Shown in pieces: positions 23,701-35,700 of a stretch of 64,000 nt of DNA; within the stretch, counting starts at the first letter, position 1; every line of letters starts with the position of its first letter. Source of the stretch: Euleptes europaea (Eukaryota; Chordata; Lepidosauria; Squamata; Sphaerodactylidae); contig NC_079332.1 in assembly GCF_029931775.1 (NCBI RefSeq), positions 2,430,501 to 2,494,500 on the forward strand. The letters are read 5' to 3'. The position numbers were made by a program, and so were the translations under genes. The notes beneath the pieces are model-generated. The model saw only the letters and a list, made by a program, of their open reading frames with translations. It had not been told where the DNA came from and did not search any database.

Positions 23701-26700
23701 TGATTACACATTTATATATACGTTTCTCTGCAACTTCTTATTCTTTGGTTTTGATTTCTGTTGCAGTTGTTTCTTTTTTGTTCTGTCCACAAAACCACGC
23801 CCCCATCAATAACTTTGCACTGAAAATCTACCACCAAGGCTTACCTCCACTGACCACAGCTTCTACTAATGGTGGATAGAAAAGGAGCTCTTTTGAGGAC
23901 GGGGTCACGGTTATCTTCTCCCCAGATCTGGAATAAAAACCATAAACAATAGAAAAATTGGCTCTTCGCTTATAATCCTGAGATGCTGAAGTTGGAAAGT
24001 GCGATTCGCTTTCTAAAGGTTTCTTGCAAATTTCCCAAGGAAAGAGCCTCCTTAACTGAACTTAGCTCAAACTCTTTTTAAAACGAGTAACTTCAGTGGT
24101 CCAAGGGTAAGAACCAAGCATCCACACTGTGATGGGAAAGAGGGACAGGAAATCCAAAAAGGGTCGCCAGCAATTTGGGTCACAAGGGAGGAAAAACAGG
24201 TGGGTGGATAAAAACAGTAAAAACCACTACTTAAAAACTAAGAACCACCAAACCAAAACATGAATATAACAAAGCAAAAGAAAAAGAGTTGGTTTTTATA
24301 TGCCGACTTTCTCTACCACTTAAGGAAGAATCAGACTGGCTTACAATCACCTTCCCTTCCCCTCCCCACAACAGACACCCTGTGAGGTAAGTGGGGCTGA
24401 GAGAGCTCTAACAGAGCTGTAACTTGCCCAAGGTCACCCAGCTGGTTCTGTGTGTAGGAGTGGGGGAACCAACCTGGTTCACCAGATCAGCCTCCGCCAC
24501 TCATGTGGAGGAGTGGGGGAATCAAACCCGGTTCTCCAGATCAGACTCCACCGCTCCAAACCACCGCTCTTAACCACTACACCACGTCGTCTCGGGCTGC
24601 GCACTAAAATCAATAAAGCAAACATCCCTCAGAGGTCTGGCAGAATAAAAATGCTTTCGGCCTGCTTCACACAGGCAGAGGAAAATAAAAAAGAAATGGA
24701 GACTTTCGCATCGAAACAGCAAGGCTACAAAATTTAGTTCACACCTTCCCAGGTCACAACTCTTGCTCAGCAGCTGCCTCTGCTCCCACTGGCCTGACAA
24801 CTCTGATACACGGAACCACAAATGCAGGGGGGAAACCCACACATCCTTTGAGAGGGAAGGCAACGTACCGGGCCCAGTAGGAAAACTCGTAGTGGAACGG
24901 CCCCTGTAGCTCTTCTACCATCTCCTGCACTGGCGGCTTGGACCCTTCTTCGTCGGGACCCTTCCTTTCTCTCTCCTCCCGGCGTGTCTTGATTTCAGCC
25001 AACTGCTGTTCTCTGCGCAGTTCTTGCTGCGACTTCAGCGGACCGAGGACCAAGTCCGGTTCGCTGTCAATTGAAGACCTGGGTATGGGGGAAAGGGAAG
25101 GTACAAGGAAGGAAGTGAATCTTTCATCAGCAAAGCTGAAAATGGCCACGTGCCACTGTTGGAAATCATAAATAATACTGGACTGTAGACTGGAACAGGT
25201 GGATTTTCCCTGTGAAATGCAACTTGGGTCACTCACTTGAGCTACTCACTTGAAACTGGGAACCTGCAGAAATGTCCACCCACTGCTGTTGTACAGCAAA
25301 TATATCTTGGCCTCAGAAGCAGTTCCCCCACCAGCTGACAAGGGCAACTACGTGCTGGTCAAACGCTGAATAAACCCATTTCAGGAGAAACACGGCAGCC
25401 TCTAAGTCCTTACTTAATGGTCACCATCACGTCCATCAGTCTGTCCGTTGTTATCATTCCAAAGACATGATGTCGAATGGCAGTCAGTGTCAGGATACTC
25501 GGCGCAGACCTAGAAACCAAGGCCAAAAGAAAAGGGATGCTTAAAAGGTGGCTCTCAACAACCTCTCATTTCCCCCCATTTCCTCCTGCAAAGCTCCAAG
25601 CAACATAAAATTCAAGTGGCTTTCAGGATTTGAGACTGCAGGCGAGTAACTGCTGGGAGCCCCTACTACAGTTTCAAAGCAGTTTAGAAGGGGGTGGGGT
25701 GGGGAAACACAAAGAGCAAAAACGCATGGTCGCTTTAGCCTCTTTTATTCCCTGTTTCAGCCAGGATTCAGCCAGGATCGAATGCACGTTCGGCGAAACG
25801 CATGCGTTCAATCCTGGCTGAATCCTGGCTGAAACGGAATAAAGGAGGCTAAAGCGACCGTGCGTTTTTGCCCCAGAAAACAGAAAACTTCCACTGCATG
25901 TTGAAACGACAAGCTGTTTTTGTTCTCGAGAGAACACCAAAAAGGGGGGTCGCATCTTTAGCAATGGGCTGCAATAAGAAAGCGAGGAATGGGACCGAGT
26001 GGAAACAAGGAAGTTCCAGGAAAGGAAGCAGCTGGTTGAGGGATCTTTTCAAGAGTCCTTTCAAAAAGATAAGCGGCAAAGAACAAGCCGCCTGGGAAGT
26101 TCAGCTGCTCCAGCACGGCAGTGAGAAGAAATCCTTTCAAGCACTAAACGTCTGAAGCGATGGGAGCCAGCGTGGTGTAAGAGCCAGCGTGGCGTAGTGG
26201 TTAAGAGCGGTGGTTTGGAGCAGTGGACTCTGATCTGGAGAACTGGGTTTGATTCCCCCATGCCTCCACATGAACGGCGGAGGCTAAGCTGGCGAACTGG
26301 ATTTGTTTCCCCGCTCCTCCACACGAAGTCAGCTGGGTGACCTTGGGCCAGTCACAGTTCTCTCAGCCCCACCTACCTCACAGGGTGTCTGTTGTGGGGA
26401 GGGGAAGGGAAGGTGATTGTAAGCCGGTTTGAGTCTCCCTTAAGTGGTAGAGAAAGTCGGCGTATAAAAACCAACTCTTCTTCTTCAGAGTACACAGAAA
26501 CGGGGAAAAGCCTGTTCCAGTCTTCCTTTAAATCAGTATTCAGGATCTTGGCCTGAACTGAAAAAGGATGCCGAAGAGCTGCAATTTCTGAGATGAGGGA
26601 GCAGCCATCTTGCCCTGGGGAGGTCGGGTATGGTTACGCCAGCGTGGGGGACGAGGAACAGGGAGCAAAGGGATCAAATCACCACTGAATCTCCTCACGC

Positions 26701-29700
26701 AAGCATCATTGTCAACCACCCCGGCTTACGTGTCATAGGTGTAGTACTCGTGTTCGAATCTGTGACAGGAACGGGGCGTCACTTCGTACACACCTGGAGG
26801 AATAAAAAACAACAACACAGCGATACCAGGGTCATTATGCAGAGGCAGGCAATGGCAAACCACCTGTTAGTCTCTTGCCTTGAAAACCCTACTGGGTTGC
26901 TAAAAGTCGGCAACGACTTGATGGCGCTTTACACGCGCAAGCCACGTAGAGGCCCAAGGAAGAAAGCCAGAGGGGAAAAAAACCCTGGGTTTTCCCCACT
27001 CTGATAATTTCCTCCCAGCATGCGCACACACCTTCGCCGTCAGCCATAGAAAAACATTTACCTGGTTTTGAAAGGCAGAACCTGTTCACGCCTTTGGACA
27101 GATTGTAAATGCCAACATTCTCAGGCCCATTTCCGTCTTGGTAAAACTCCTGATGAATGAAAAAAATTGTTTTTTAAAAATGACTGGCAGGACTTGAAAT
27201 CAAGTAAACAACCAAAGGAATATGCGAAAGGACTGATGCACATTCCACCTTCTGCAGACACTCACATGATGATGAAGGAGGAGGAGGAGGAGGAGGAAGA
27301 GGAGGAGGAAGAAGAGTTGGTTTTTATATGCCGACTTTCTCTGCCACTTAAGGGAGAATCAAACCGGCTTACAAGCCCCTTCCCTTCCCCTCCCCACAAC
27401 AGACACCCTGTGAGGTAGGTGGGGCTGAGAGAGCTCGAAGAGAGCTGTGACTAGCCCAAGGTCACCCAGCTGGCTTCTTGTGCAGGAGCGGGGAAACCAA
27501 CCCAGTTCACCAGATTAGCCTCCGCCGCTCACGTGGAGGAGTGGGGAATCAAACCCGGTTCTCCAGATCAGACTCCGCCGCTCCTAACCACTATGCCACG
27601 CTGGAGAAGTCTGGCTTGTCTTCAGAGGCAACGGGCACCCAAGATGAGAACCCCTCTGTACAAAGTGGGCTCAGCTGTCACTGGCAAGTACATACATCAT
27701 CCAGATTGGCTGCACCTACCAAGGTAATCGCATGAGAAAGGGAACAGCGTAGCATGTACCCAGTCTGCCGGAACTCAATTCCTGACACGTCATCTTCCAG
27801 AACTTCAAGTTCCAAGGATTTGTTCTTCCAGCACCAGTCTTCGCGGACGATGCTCACTACAAGGTCAGTAAGGTGGTGAATTCAATGATGCCCGATTGGA
27901 TTTCGTTATAAACCATAATAAAAAAGCACTGGGCCAAAGCAAACTGGGCCAAAGCATAAAGGACAACCTAAACACAGACGTGACAATCCCCTTCTAATCT
28001 GGAGAAGCCCTGACACGGACGGTTCAGGCTAGCCCGATCTCAGAATCATAGAATCATAGCGTTGGCAATGGCAAACCACCGCTGTTAGTCTCTTGCCTTA
28101 AAAACCCAATGAGGTCACCATGGGTCCGGCTGAGACTTGAGATTACACGTAGAATTTGAGATTTCACACCCACATCCTTAGAAAGACTGGGAGTACATAG
28201 GGCGGGACAGGGAGTGAAGCGTCCCAAGAAGGGACCCTTACTTTTATATTTGCCCGGAAGCACCATATCGAAGACGAAACTGACGGAGTTGGTCTTGGAA
28301 GTAAGCTGGAGGCTCCGTTTTTCTCCCTGCCGGTTCACAGACTGCAGAGCTACGACGAGTTCGCCACAAGTATCTGGGGAGGAGACAAAAGGGATGAGTG
28401 GGTGTCAGGCGGAGGCCAATTCCATCAACAGAAGGCTGCAGCTTTATGAGACCTACATCTTCAGCCAGCTACAAGAACACGTAAAGGGGCCTGAGCACGT
28501 TTACTGAGACACACCTTACCCAAGCAAGTGATTTTCCCAGAAACTGAGGCCAGGAACTGGAAGAAGATTAAATCCATCACCGGTTTGGCAGCAACAGTCA
28601 CGGGAAACGTTTTGGGCTTCAAAGAAAGACCAGCTCGGCTTTCTGCTTCGGGAACGATGACCTACCGGACACAGGATGGCAGGAAAGGTTACCTTCATGT
28701 GAAAGGGAATGCCACAGACAAGGTTCCCTGAGATGAGACGCATTTTTTTTTCAGCTGCTCAAGACCCTTCTATTGTGTTCAGTTTTGGGCACCCCACTTT
28801 AAGAAAGATGTAGACAAGCTGGAACGGGTCCAGAGGAGGGCAACAAAGATGGGGAGGGGTCTGGAGACCAAGTCCTGTGAGGAAAGGCTGAAGGAGCTGG
28901 GTATGTTTAGCCTGAAGAGGAGAAGACTGAGAGGGGATGTAATAACCATCTTCAAGTACTTGAGGGGCTGTCATATAGAGGAGGGTGCCGAGTTGTTTAC
29001 TGTTGCCCCAGAAGGTCGAACCAGAACCAACGGCTTGAAATTATATCAACAGAGTTTCCATCTAAGAAATTAACACTGACATCCCTGAGAAGCCAGACTG
29101 GATTGTTTTGGCAAGGGAATCTATGTGCAGGTAGTCCTTCCTACCTGAACGAGGTAGGTGCCTGATTTTGCCCGGAAGCAAAACGCTCCGTGAGGGTCAG
29201 TTTCCGTCGTCACCATCAGGGCTTTGTCCTTGTCTTGGGGCAACATGGTCACCTTGTATTTGTTAATCTGCTTGATCGAGTCAGGGAAGCGGGTTACCGA
29301 TATCTGCCCACAGACACTGAACCTATTGAAAAATGGAGAGGAGGGTTACGGATAGGAGAGTTTGGTATAGTCATACCCACAGAACCTTCAAGGATATCCA
29401 CGAGCCACACAAGTTATGTACTGTATTTTCCCGTGTATAAGACGATGTTTTTTTCTTAAAATATTTGCCTTAAAATTGGGGGTTGTCTTATACAAGGAAT
29501 GCCGCCAGCCGGCGACCAGTTTGAACACTGGATGCTGGCCAGACAGGGCGACGGGCCTCTTTCGCCACTCCCTCTTCCCCGCCCATCAGCTGACATGCGG
29601 GCAAGAGAGCTAGCGGCAAAAGAGGCCTGTCGCCCTGGCTGACCGCTGACGGGCGGAGTGGGCCGCAACCGGTTTGAACGCTGGCCGCTGGCCGGCCAGG

Positions 29701-32700
29701 GCGATGGGCCTCTTTCGCCCCCATGTATAAGACGATCCCTATTTTTTTTCTTAATTTGGGGTTAAAAAAAATAGGGGTCATCTTATACATGGGGGCATCT
29801 TATACACGGAATAATACGATAATTTGTTTTCATGGGGTGCACGGATTATGTCCAGATTGTATCTGGGGGACTCAGAGGAACCCATCAGGCCTCTTCATGG
29901 CTGAACATTCCAGCACTATTCTTTGTTTGTCCAGTGTACAGTCAATAAAAACTGGCCCTTTGGCTGAAATCCTTCCTGCAGCTCTTCAGCTCATCCACCT
30001 GAATCCCCATTTCCAATTATCCCTCGGTCCCCTGTTGCATTTCCATACACAAAAATGGTTGGGTCCCAAATTCCCAACTGTATCCTCCCCAAAGCCCTGG
30101 CCCGGATGGCCCAGGCTAGCCTGATCTCGTCAGATCTCAGAAGCCCAGATCAGTAGTTGGACGGGAGACCACCAAGAAATGTGTGTGTTTGTGTTAAGTG
30201 CCGTCAAGTCGCTTCCAACACATGGCGACCCTATGAACCAAAGTCTTCCTAAATGTCCTATCTTTGACAGCCTTGCTCAGATCTTGCAAATTGAGGGCTG
30301 TGGCTTCCTTTATTGAGTCAATCCATCTCTTGTTGGGTCTTCCTCCTTTCCTGCTGCCCTCAACTTTTCCTATCACGATTGTCTTCTCTAGTGACCCTTG
30401 TCTTCTCATGTGACCAAAATACGACAGCCTCGGTTTAGTCATTTTTACTTCTAGGGTCAGTTCAGGCTTGATTTGATCTATAATACAATGATTTGTTTTT
30501 TTGGCCATCCACGGGATCCATAACACTCTCCTCCAACACTACATTTCAAAAGGAATGCCAGGATTGTTATGCAGAGGAAGGCAATGGCAAACTACCTCTG
30601 TTAGTCTCTTGCCTTGAAAACCCTACTGAGTTGCCTTAAGTTGGCTGTGACTTGACGGCATTTGACACACATCCACCCTAAAACGCTTGGCTCTGCCAAA
30701 GCTCTGCCCTTCAACCTTGCTCCTTCTCAAATGAGACTCACTCTGCGGCTACTATGTCGGCTAGCTGGGGAGTGTTGGGGGCGATCTTCACCGTGAGAGT
30801 CTCAAAGAAGAGGTGCTCTTTCTGCGCTTGAATGGTGTAGGTGCCGGTTGTGATGTTCTCGAGGCGGAAAGAGCCGTCGGACTTGGTGGCGACTTTAATA
30901 AAGAAAAAGGAAGGAAGGTGTCAGGAATATATCTTGCATCGTTGGCTTAAAAGGTGCAGAGGAGGCATGAAACTGTAATACACAGATGATTGCACTGAAT
31001 TATTTATCTATTTGGAAAATATCTATGCTGCCTCGACAGAGAGCCCCATGGCGCAGAGTGGTAAGCTGCAGTACTGCAGTCCAAGCTCTGCTCACAACCT
31101 GAGTTAGATTCCAACGGAAGTCCGTTTCAGGTAGCCGGCTCAAGGTTGACTCAGCCTTCCATCCTTCCGAGGTCGGTCAAATGAGTCCCCAGCTTGCTGG
31201 GGGTAAAGGGAAGGTGACTGGGGAAGGCACTGGCAAACCACCCCATAAACAAAAGTCTGCCTAGGAAACGCCGGGATTTGACGTCACCCCTTGGGTCAGG
31301 AATGACCCGGTGCTTGCACAGGGGACCTTTACCTTTTTTTTTTTCCTACAGAGAACCTGTCCAAGGCAGCTTACAAAAAAACAAAACACACAACATAAAA
31401 TCATAACATTTCAAAAAATCCAGCCAGAGGCTCTTCAAGAATTTCCGCCCCTACTCTGTTAGCTCACTGGGTGACCTTGAGTTACTCGCTTTCCTGCAGC
31501 CTAACTTATTTCACAGGGTTGTCGCGAGGATGTCACAGAGAAGGGGAGAGCTGCATACGCGACTTCTGAGCTCCTTGGAGAAATGGAGGGATAACATGTG
31601 ACAGGTATTGCTCAAACCCCTTCCAGCCCCTCCTCAGGCCCACGGACTGCCAAAAACGACTGCCACATACCTTTTATCTGGTTATTCAACGTCACAGTTG
31701 CGTCCCCAACTCCTTCACCTTCAGGGCTGTTCAAAACTCTGCCTGTCACTGAGAAGCCCATGACATGAAAAACGGGCTGGAAGAAAAGGAACATAAGAAC
31801 GTAATAATACCCATGCTGGATCAGACCAAGGCCGTTCAGCAGTCTGTTCATACAGTGGCTTCTAGGAAGCCCACAAACAAGACGACTGCAGCAGCATTAT
31901 CCTGCCTGTGTCCTGCAGCACCTAATAGCATCGGCATGCTCCTCTGATACTAAAGAGAAGGAAGGAAGGAAGGGAGGGAGGGAAGGGAGGGAGGGAGGGA
32001 GGGAGGGAGGGAGGGAGGGAGGGAGGGAGGGAGGGAGGGAGGGAGGGAGGGAGGAAGGAAGGAAGGAAGGAAGGAAGGAAGGAAGGAAGGAAGGAAGGAA
32101 GGAAGGAAGGAAGGAAGGAAGGAAGGAAGGAAGGAAGGAAGGAAGGAAGGAAGGAAGGCAGGCAGGCAGGCAGGCAGGCCCTGCTGGATCAGACCAAGGT
32201 CCATCAAGTCCAGCAGTCTGTTCACAGTGGCCAACCAGGGGCCTCTAGGAAGCCCCCAAACAAGACGACTGCAGCAGCATTACCCTGTCTGTGTTCCACA
32301 GCACCTAATATAACAGGCCTGCTCCTCTGATACTAGAGAGAACAAGTATTCATCATGACTGGTATCCATTTTGACTAGCAGCCATGGATAGCCCTCTCCT
32401 CCACGAACATGTCCGCTCCCCTCTTCAAGCCTTCCAAGCTGGCAGAGCATCCCCCAATTGCCTTTCCTTTTTGGAAGGGGTCTCATGTGTTCGGTACAGA
32501 CCTTTCCCAACTCCGAGAGATCGTAACTGAGGCACCTGAGCCTTCGTGTGCTTTTCTCCCCCCTTGATCCATCATACATAACATGGCTTGAAGAAAACAA
32601 AAACAAAATAAGCTTACCTCGATTTTCAAACTGTCGTGCTCTACTGTAAAGTCCAGCCTGGCTGGTGCGACGTCAAACGTAATTCTCTCTCCCCTGTAAA

Positions 32701-35700
32701 AGGGTATCTGAAAAGATTTTTTTTTTTAAGTACAGATTTTAAAGCGTCTCTCCCAATGAGATACCAAACCCTTCCAGGAAACTTCAAAGCAATTTCAAGG
32801 ACCATATATTTCCGCATTGAAAGCGTTCATCCATTATTTCATGAGGCTTACAGTAAGGAAGTCCTTTAAGGACCAGAGATAAAATTCTTAGGGAGAGCAA
32901 TGCCCGGTGTTATTTTCTTTCTTAAAAAACAAGAACCTGATAATCCAACATGTTACCAGAGGGAGGAATGGGGACGACGACAATCAGTGGCTCAGTGGGA
33001 GGGCATCTCCTTTTCCGTCTAGACATTAGGAAGAATTTCCTAACAGTTAGAGCAGTCCCTCAGTTGAACAGGCTTCCTCGGGAGGTGGTGAGCTCTCCTT
33101 CCCTGGAGGATTTTAAGCAGAGGCTAGATGGCCATCTGTCAGCAAGGCTGATTCTATGACAGTAGGCAGTTCATGGGAGGGGAGGGCATCTTGGGCATCT
33201 TCTGGGCATGGGGTAGAGGTCACTGGGGGTGTGGGGGGGGAAGGTAGTTTGGAATTTCCTGCATTATGGAGGGTGTTGGACTAGATGACCCTGGTGGTCC
33301 CTCCCAACTCTGTGATTCTATGATTTGCAAGAAAGGTCCCAGGTTCAGGCCCCAGCATCTCCAAGGCAGAAGACAATGAGAAAGACCCCTGTCTGAGACC
33401 CTGGAGAGCCAGTGCCCATCAGAGGAAAGAAGACTGATCTTGACAGATCTATTATTATTATTAATTAGATTAATTTCCCAGCCCTCCCCAACCAAGGTCA
33501 GGCTCGGGGGAGCTTACAACCAGTATAAACAAAATCTTGTACAGTTGATTAATAATAATACCAATACATATAAATTACCATTTAAAATTCCAATAAAACC
33601 ACAAGTTACACAGTATCAGGTCCAGAGGCAACAATGAAGTATGTAAAAACCCTCGGTCAGGGGAGACAGGCGGCTGAGCAAGATGAACCAGGCTTACTAT
33701 ACAGTAAGCAGGAACAGGGACGGGAGTTTTGGTCTAACACAATATAAGGCTGCTCCATGCATTCAATCTTTTGCCTACCATTATCCATTTGTTAAGCAAT
33801 TCCAAATTCCTTAACTAGCTAAAGCAAAACAGAACAGTCACCTCAGGTGTGAAAACACATTTGCCTTCTCAGTATCACCCACCACGAAGTCACACCACCC
33901 TGAATATGCCACTTTGAAGGGGAGAATCTTATGGAGGAACGAAAGCATCTCTGTTACCTACCACGGTGTATTTCCCACTGGGCAAAGAGAGGAAGGTGAA
34001 GGAGCCATCCTCTCTGGAGATGACGCTGCACAGATAGGTGAGAGAATCCTCCCTTGGTGGGAAGCCATCCACTGGAGCTGTTTTGCATCCCATAATGTCC
34101 TGTAGAAGAAGAAGAGTTGGTTTTTATATGCCGACTTTCTCTACCACTTAAGGGAGACTCAAACCGGCTTACAATCACCTTCCCTTCCCCTCCCCACAAC
34201 AGACACCCTGTGAGGTAGGTGGGGCTGAGAGAGCTCTAAGAGAACTGTGACTAGCCCAAGGTCACCCAGCTGGCTTCATGTGTAGGAGTGAGGAAACCAA
34301 CCCGGTTCACCAGATTAGCCTCCGCTGCTCATGTGGAGGAGAGGGGAATCGAAGCCCGGTTCTCCAGATCAGAGTCCACTGCTCCAAACCACCGCTCTTA
34401 ACCACTACACTACGCTGGCTAAAACGAGACAGGCATCCACAAGAGCCCTCCACTCGCACGAGTAATGTAACAGATAGGACAGAATGTCATCACAGATCAC
34501 AGCCAGCGAGCATCACAAAAATCACTAATCCATGTCTGGCTCACACAAACTGGCTACTCCAATGATTTTTTTTAATCTGCACATCGAGATTTATATTGAT
34601 TTAATTAATGGGGGCACGCTGCCTTTCAGCCCCGATGCAGCTTTCACATAATGCAAAATAAAAAGGTAGGTAAAGGTCCCCTGTGCAAGCACCGGGTCAT
34701 TCCTGACCCATTTGGTCACATCACATCCCAATGTTTACCAGGCAGACTTTGTTTACAGGGTGGTTTGCCAATGCCTTCCCCAGTCGTCTTCCCTTTACCC
34801 TCAGCAAGCTGGGTACTCGTTTTATCGACCTCGGAAGGATGCAAGGTGGAGTAAACCTTGAGCCGGCTACCTGGAACCGACTTCCGTCGGGATCGAACTC
34901 AGGTCGTGAGCAGAGCAAAATAATGGATGCAAAATAGCATCCATGAAAAATAAATAACAAAAGTAGAGAGAAGTGGCAGATCTGAATGCGAGGCAGGAGG
35001 GGGTGCTATATGTTCCCAAGATATTCTGGACCCAGTTCACCTATTTAGGGGTTTAAAGGTCAAACACCTTGTATGAGGCCTGGAAACATTATGGTGGAAA
35101 CCTTACATACACTGAAACACGGGCTTAATTATAAGTCAGCGCCCCAATTTGATCCTCTGCGAGTCAAGTTAAATATCTAAAAACTTGTACGAGAAAAAGT
35201 AAGGCTGACTGGTTAGCCGCACCTGCTCCCACCTGTCTGAGGAATAAAAATCCTTTTGGAAAACGTCCCTACCTACCTCTTTGGTTACCGAAGAGGAGAA
35301 AAGAAGGAACATGACGCCTTTCATGGGCTCTCCATCGCTTCGGACGGACCCTGAGACGTTATAACCGGCGACGACGAGAGGGTCGGAGGCATGAGCATTG
35401 GAATTGGTCACCCGCACAGTTGTGCTTGCCTAGAGCGGAGAAACAGGGTGAGTGTGACCGCACCCAACTGCAACACCCTTGTGGGGTCGTCTGAATATAT
35501 ACCAAATAACAGCAAAATGCACACACAAAAAGAACAAATCCAAAAGAAACTATTGTCGAAGGCTTTCACGGTCAGAGTTCATTGGTTCCTGTAGGTTATC
35601 CGGGCTGTATAACCGTGGTCTTGTTATTTTCTTTCCTGACGTTTCGCCAGCAGCTGTGGCAGGCATCTTCAGAGAGGAGTAACACTGAGAGTCAGTGTTA

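Noticed and set aside
31950-32234. Phe-Leu-Pro-Ser-rich open frame
   Set aside because: Translation of a tetranucleotide microsatellite.
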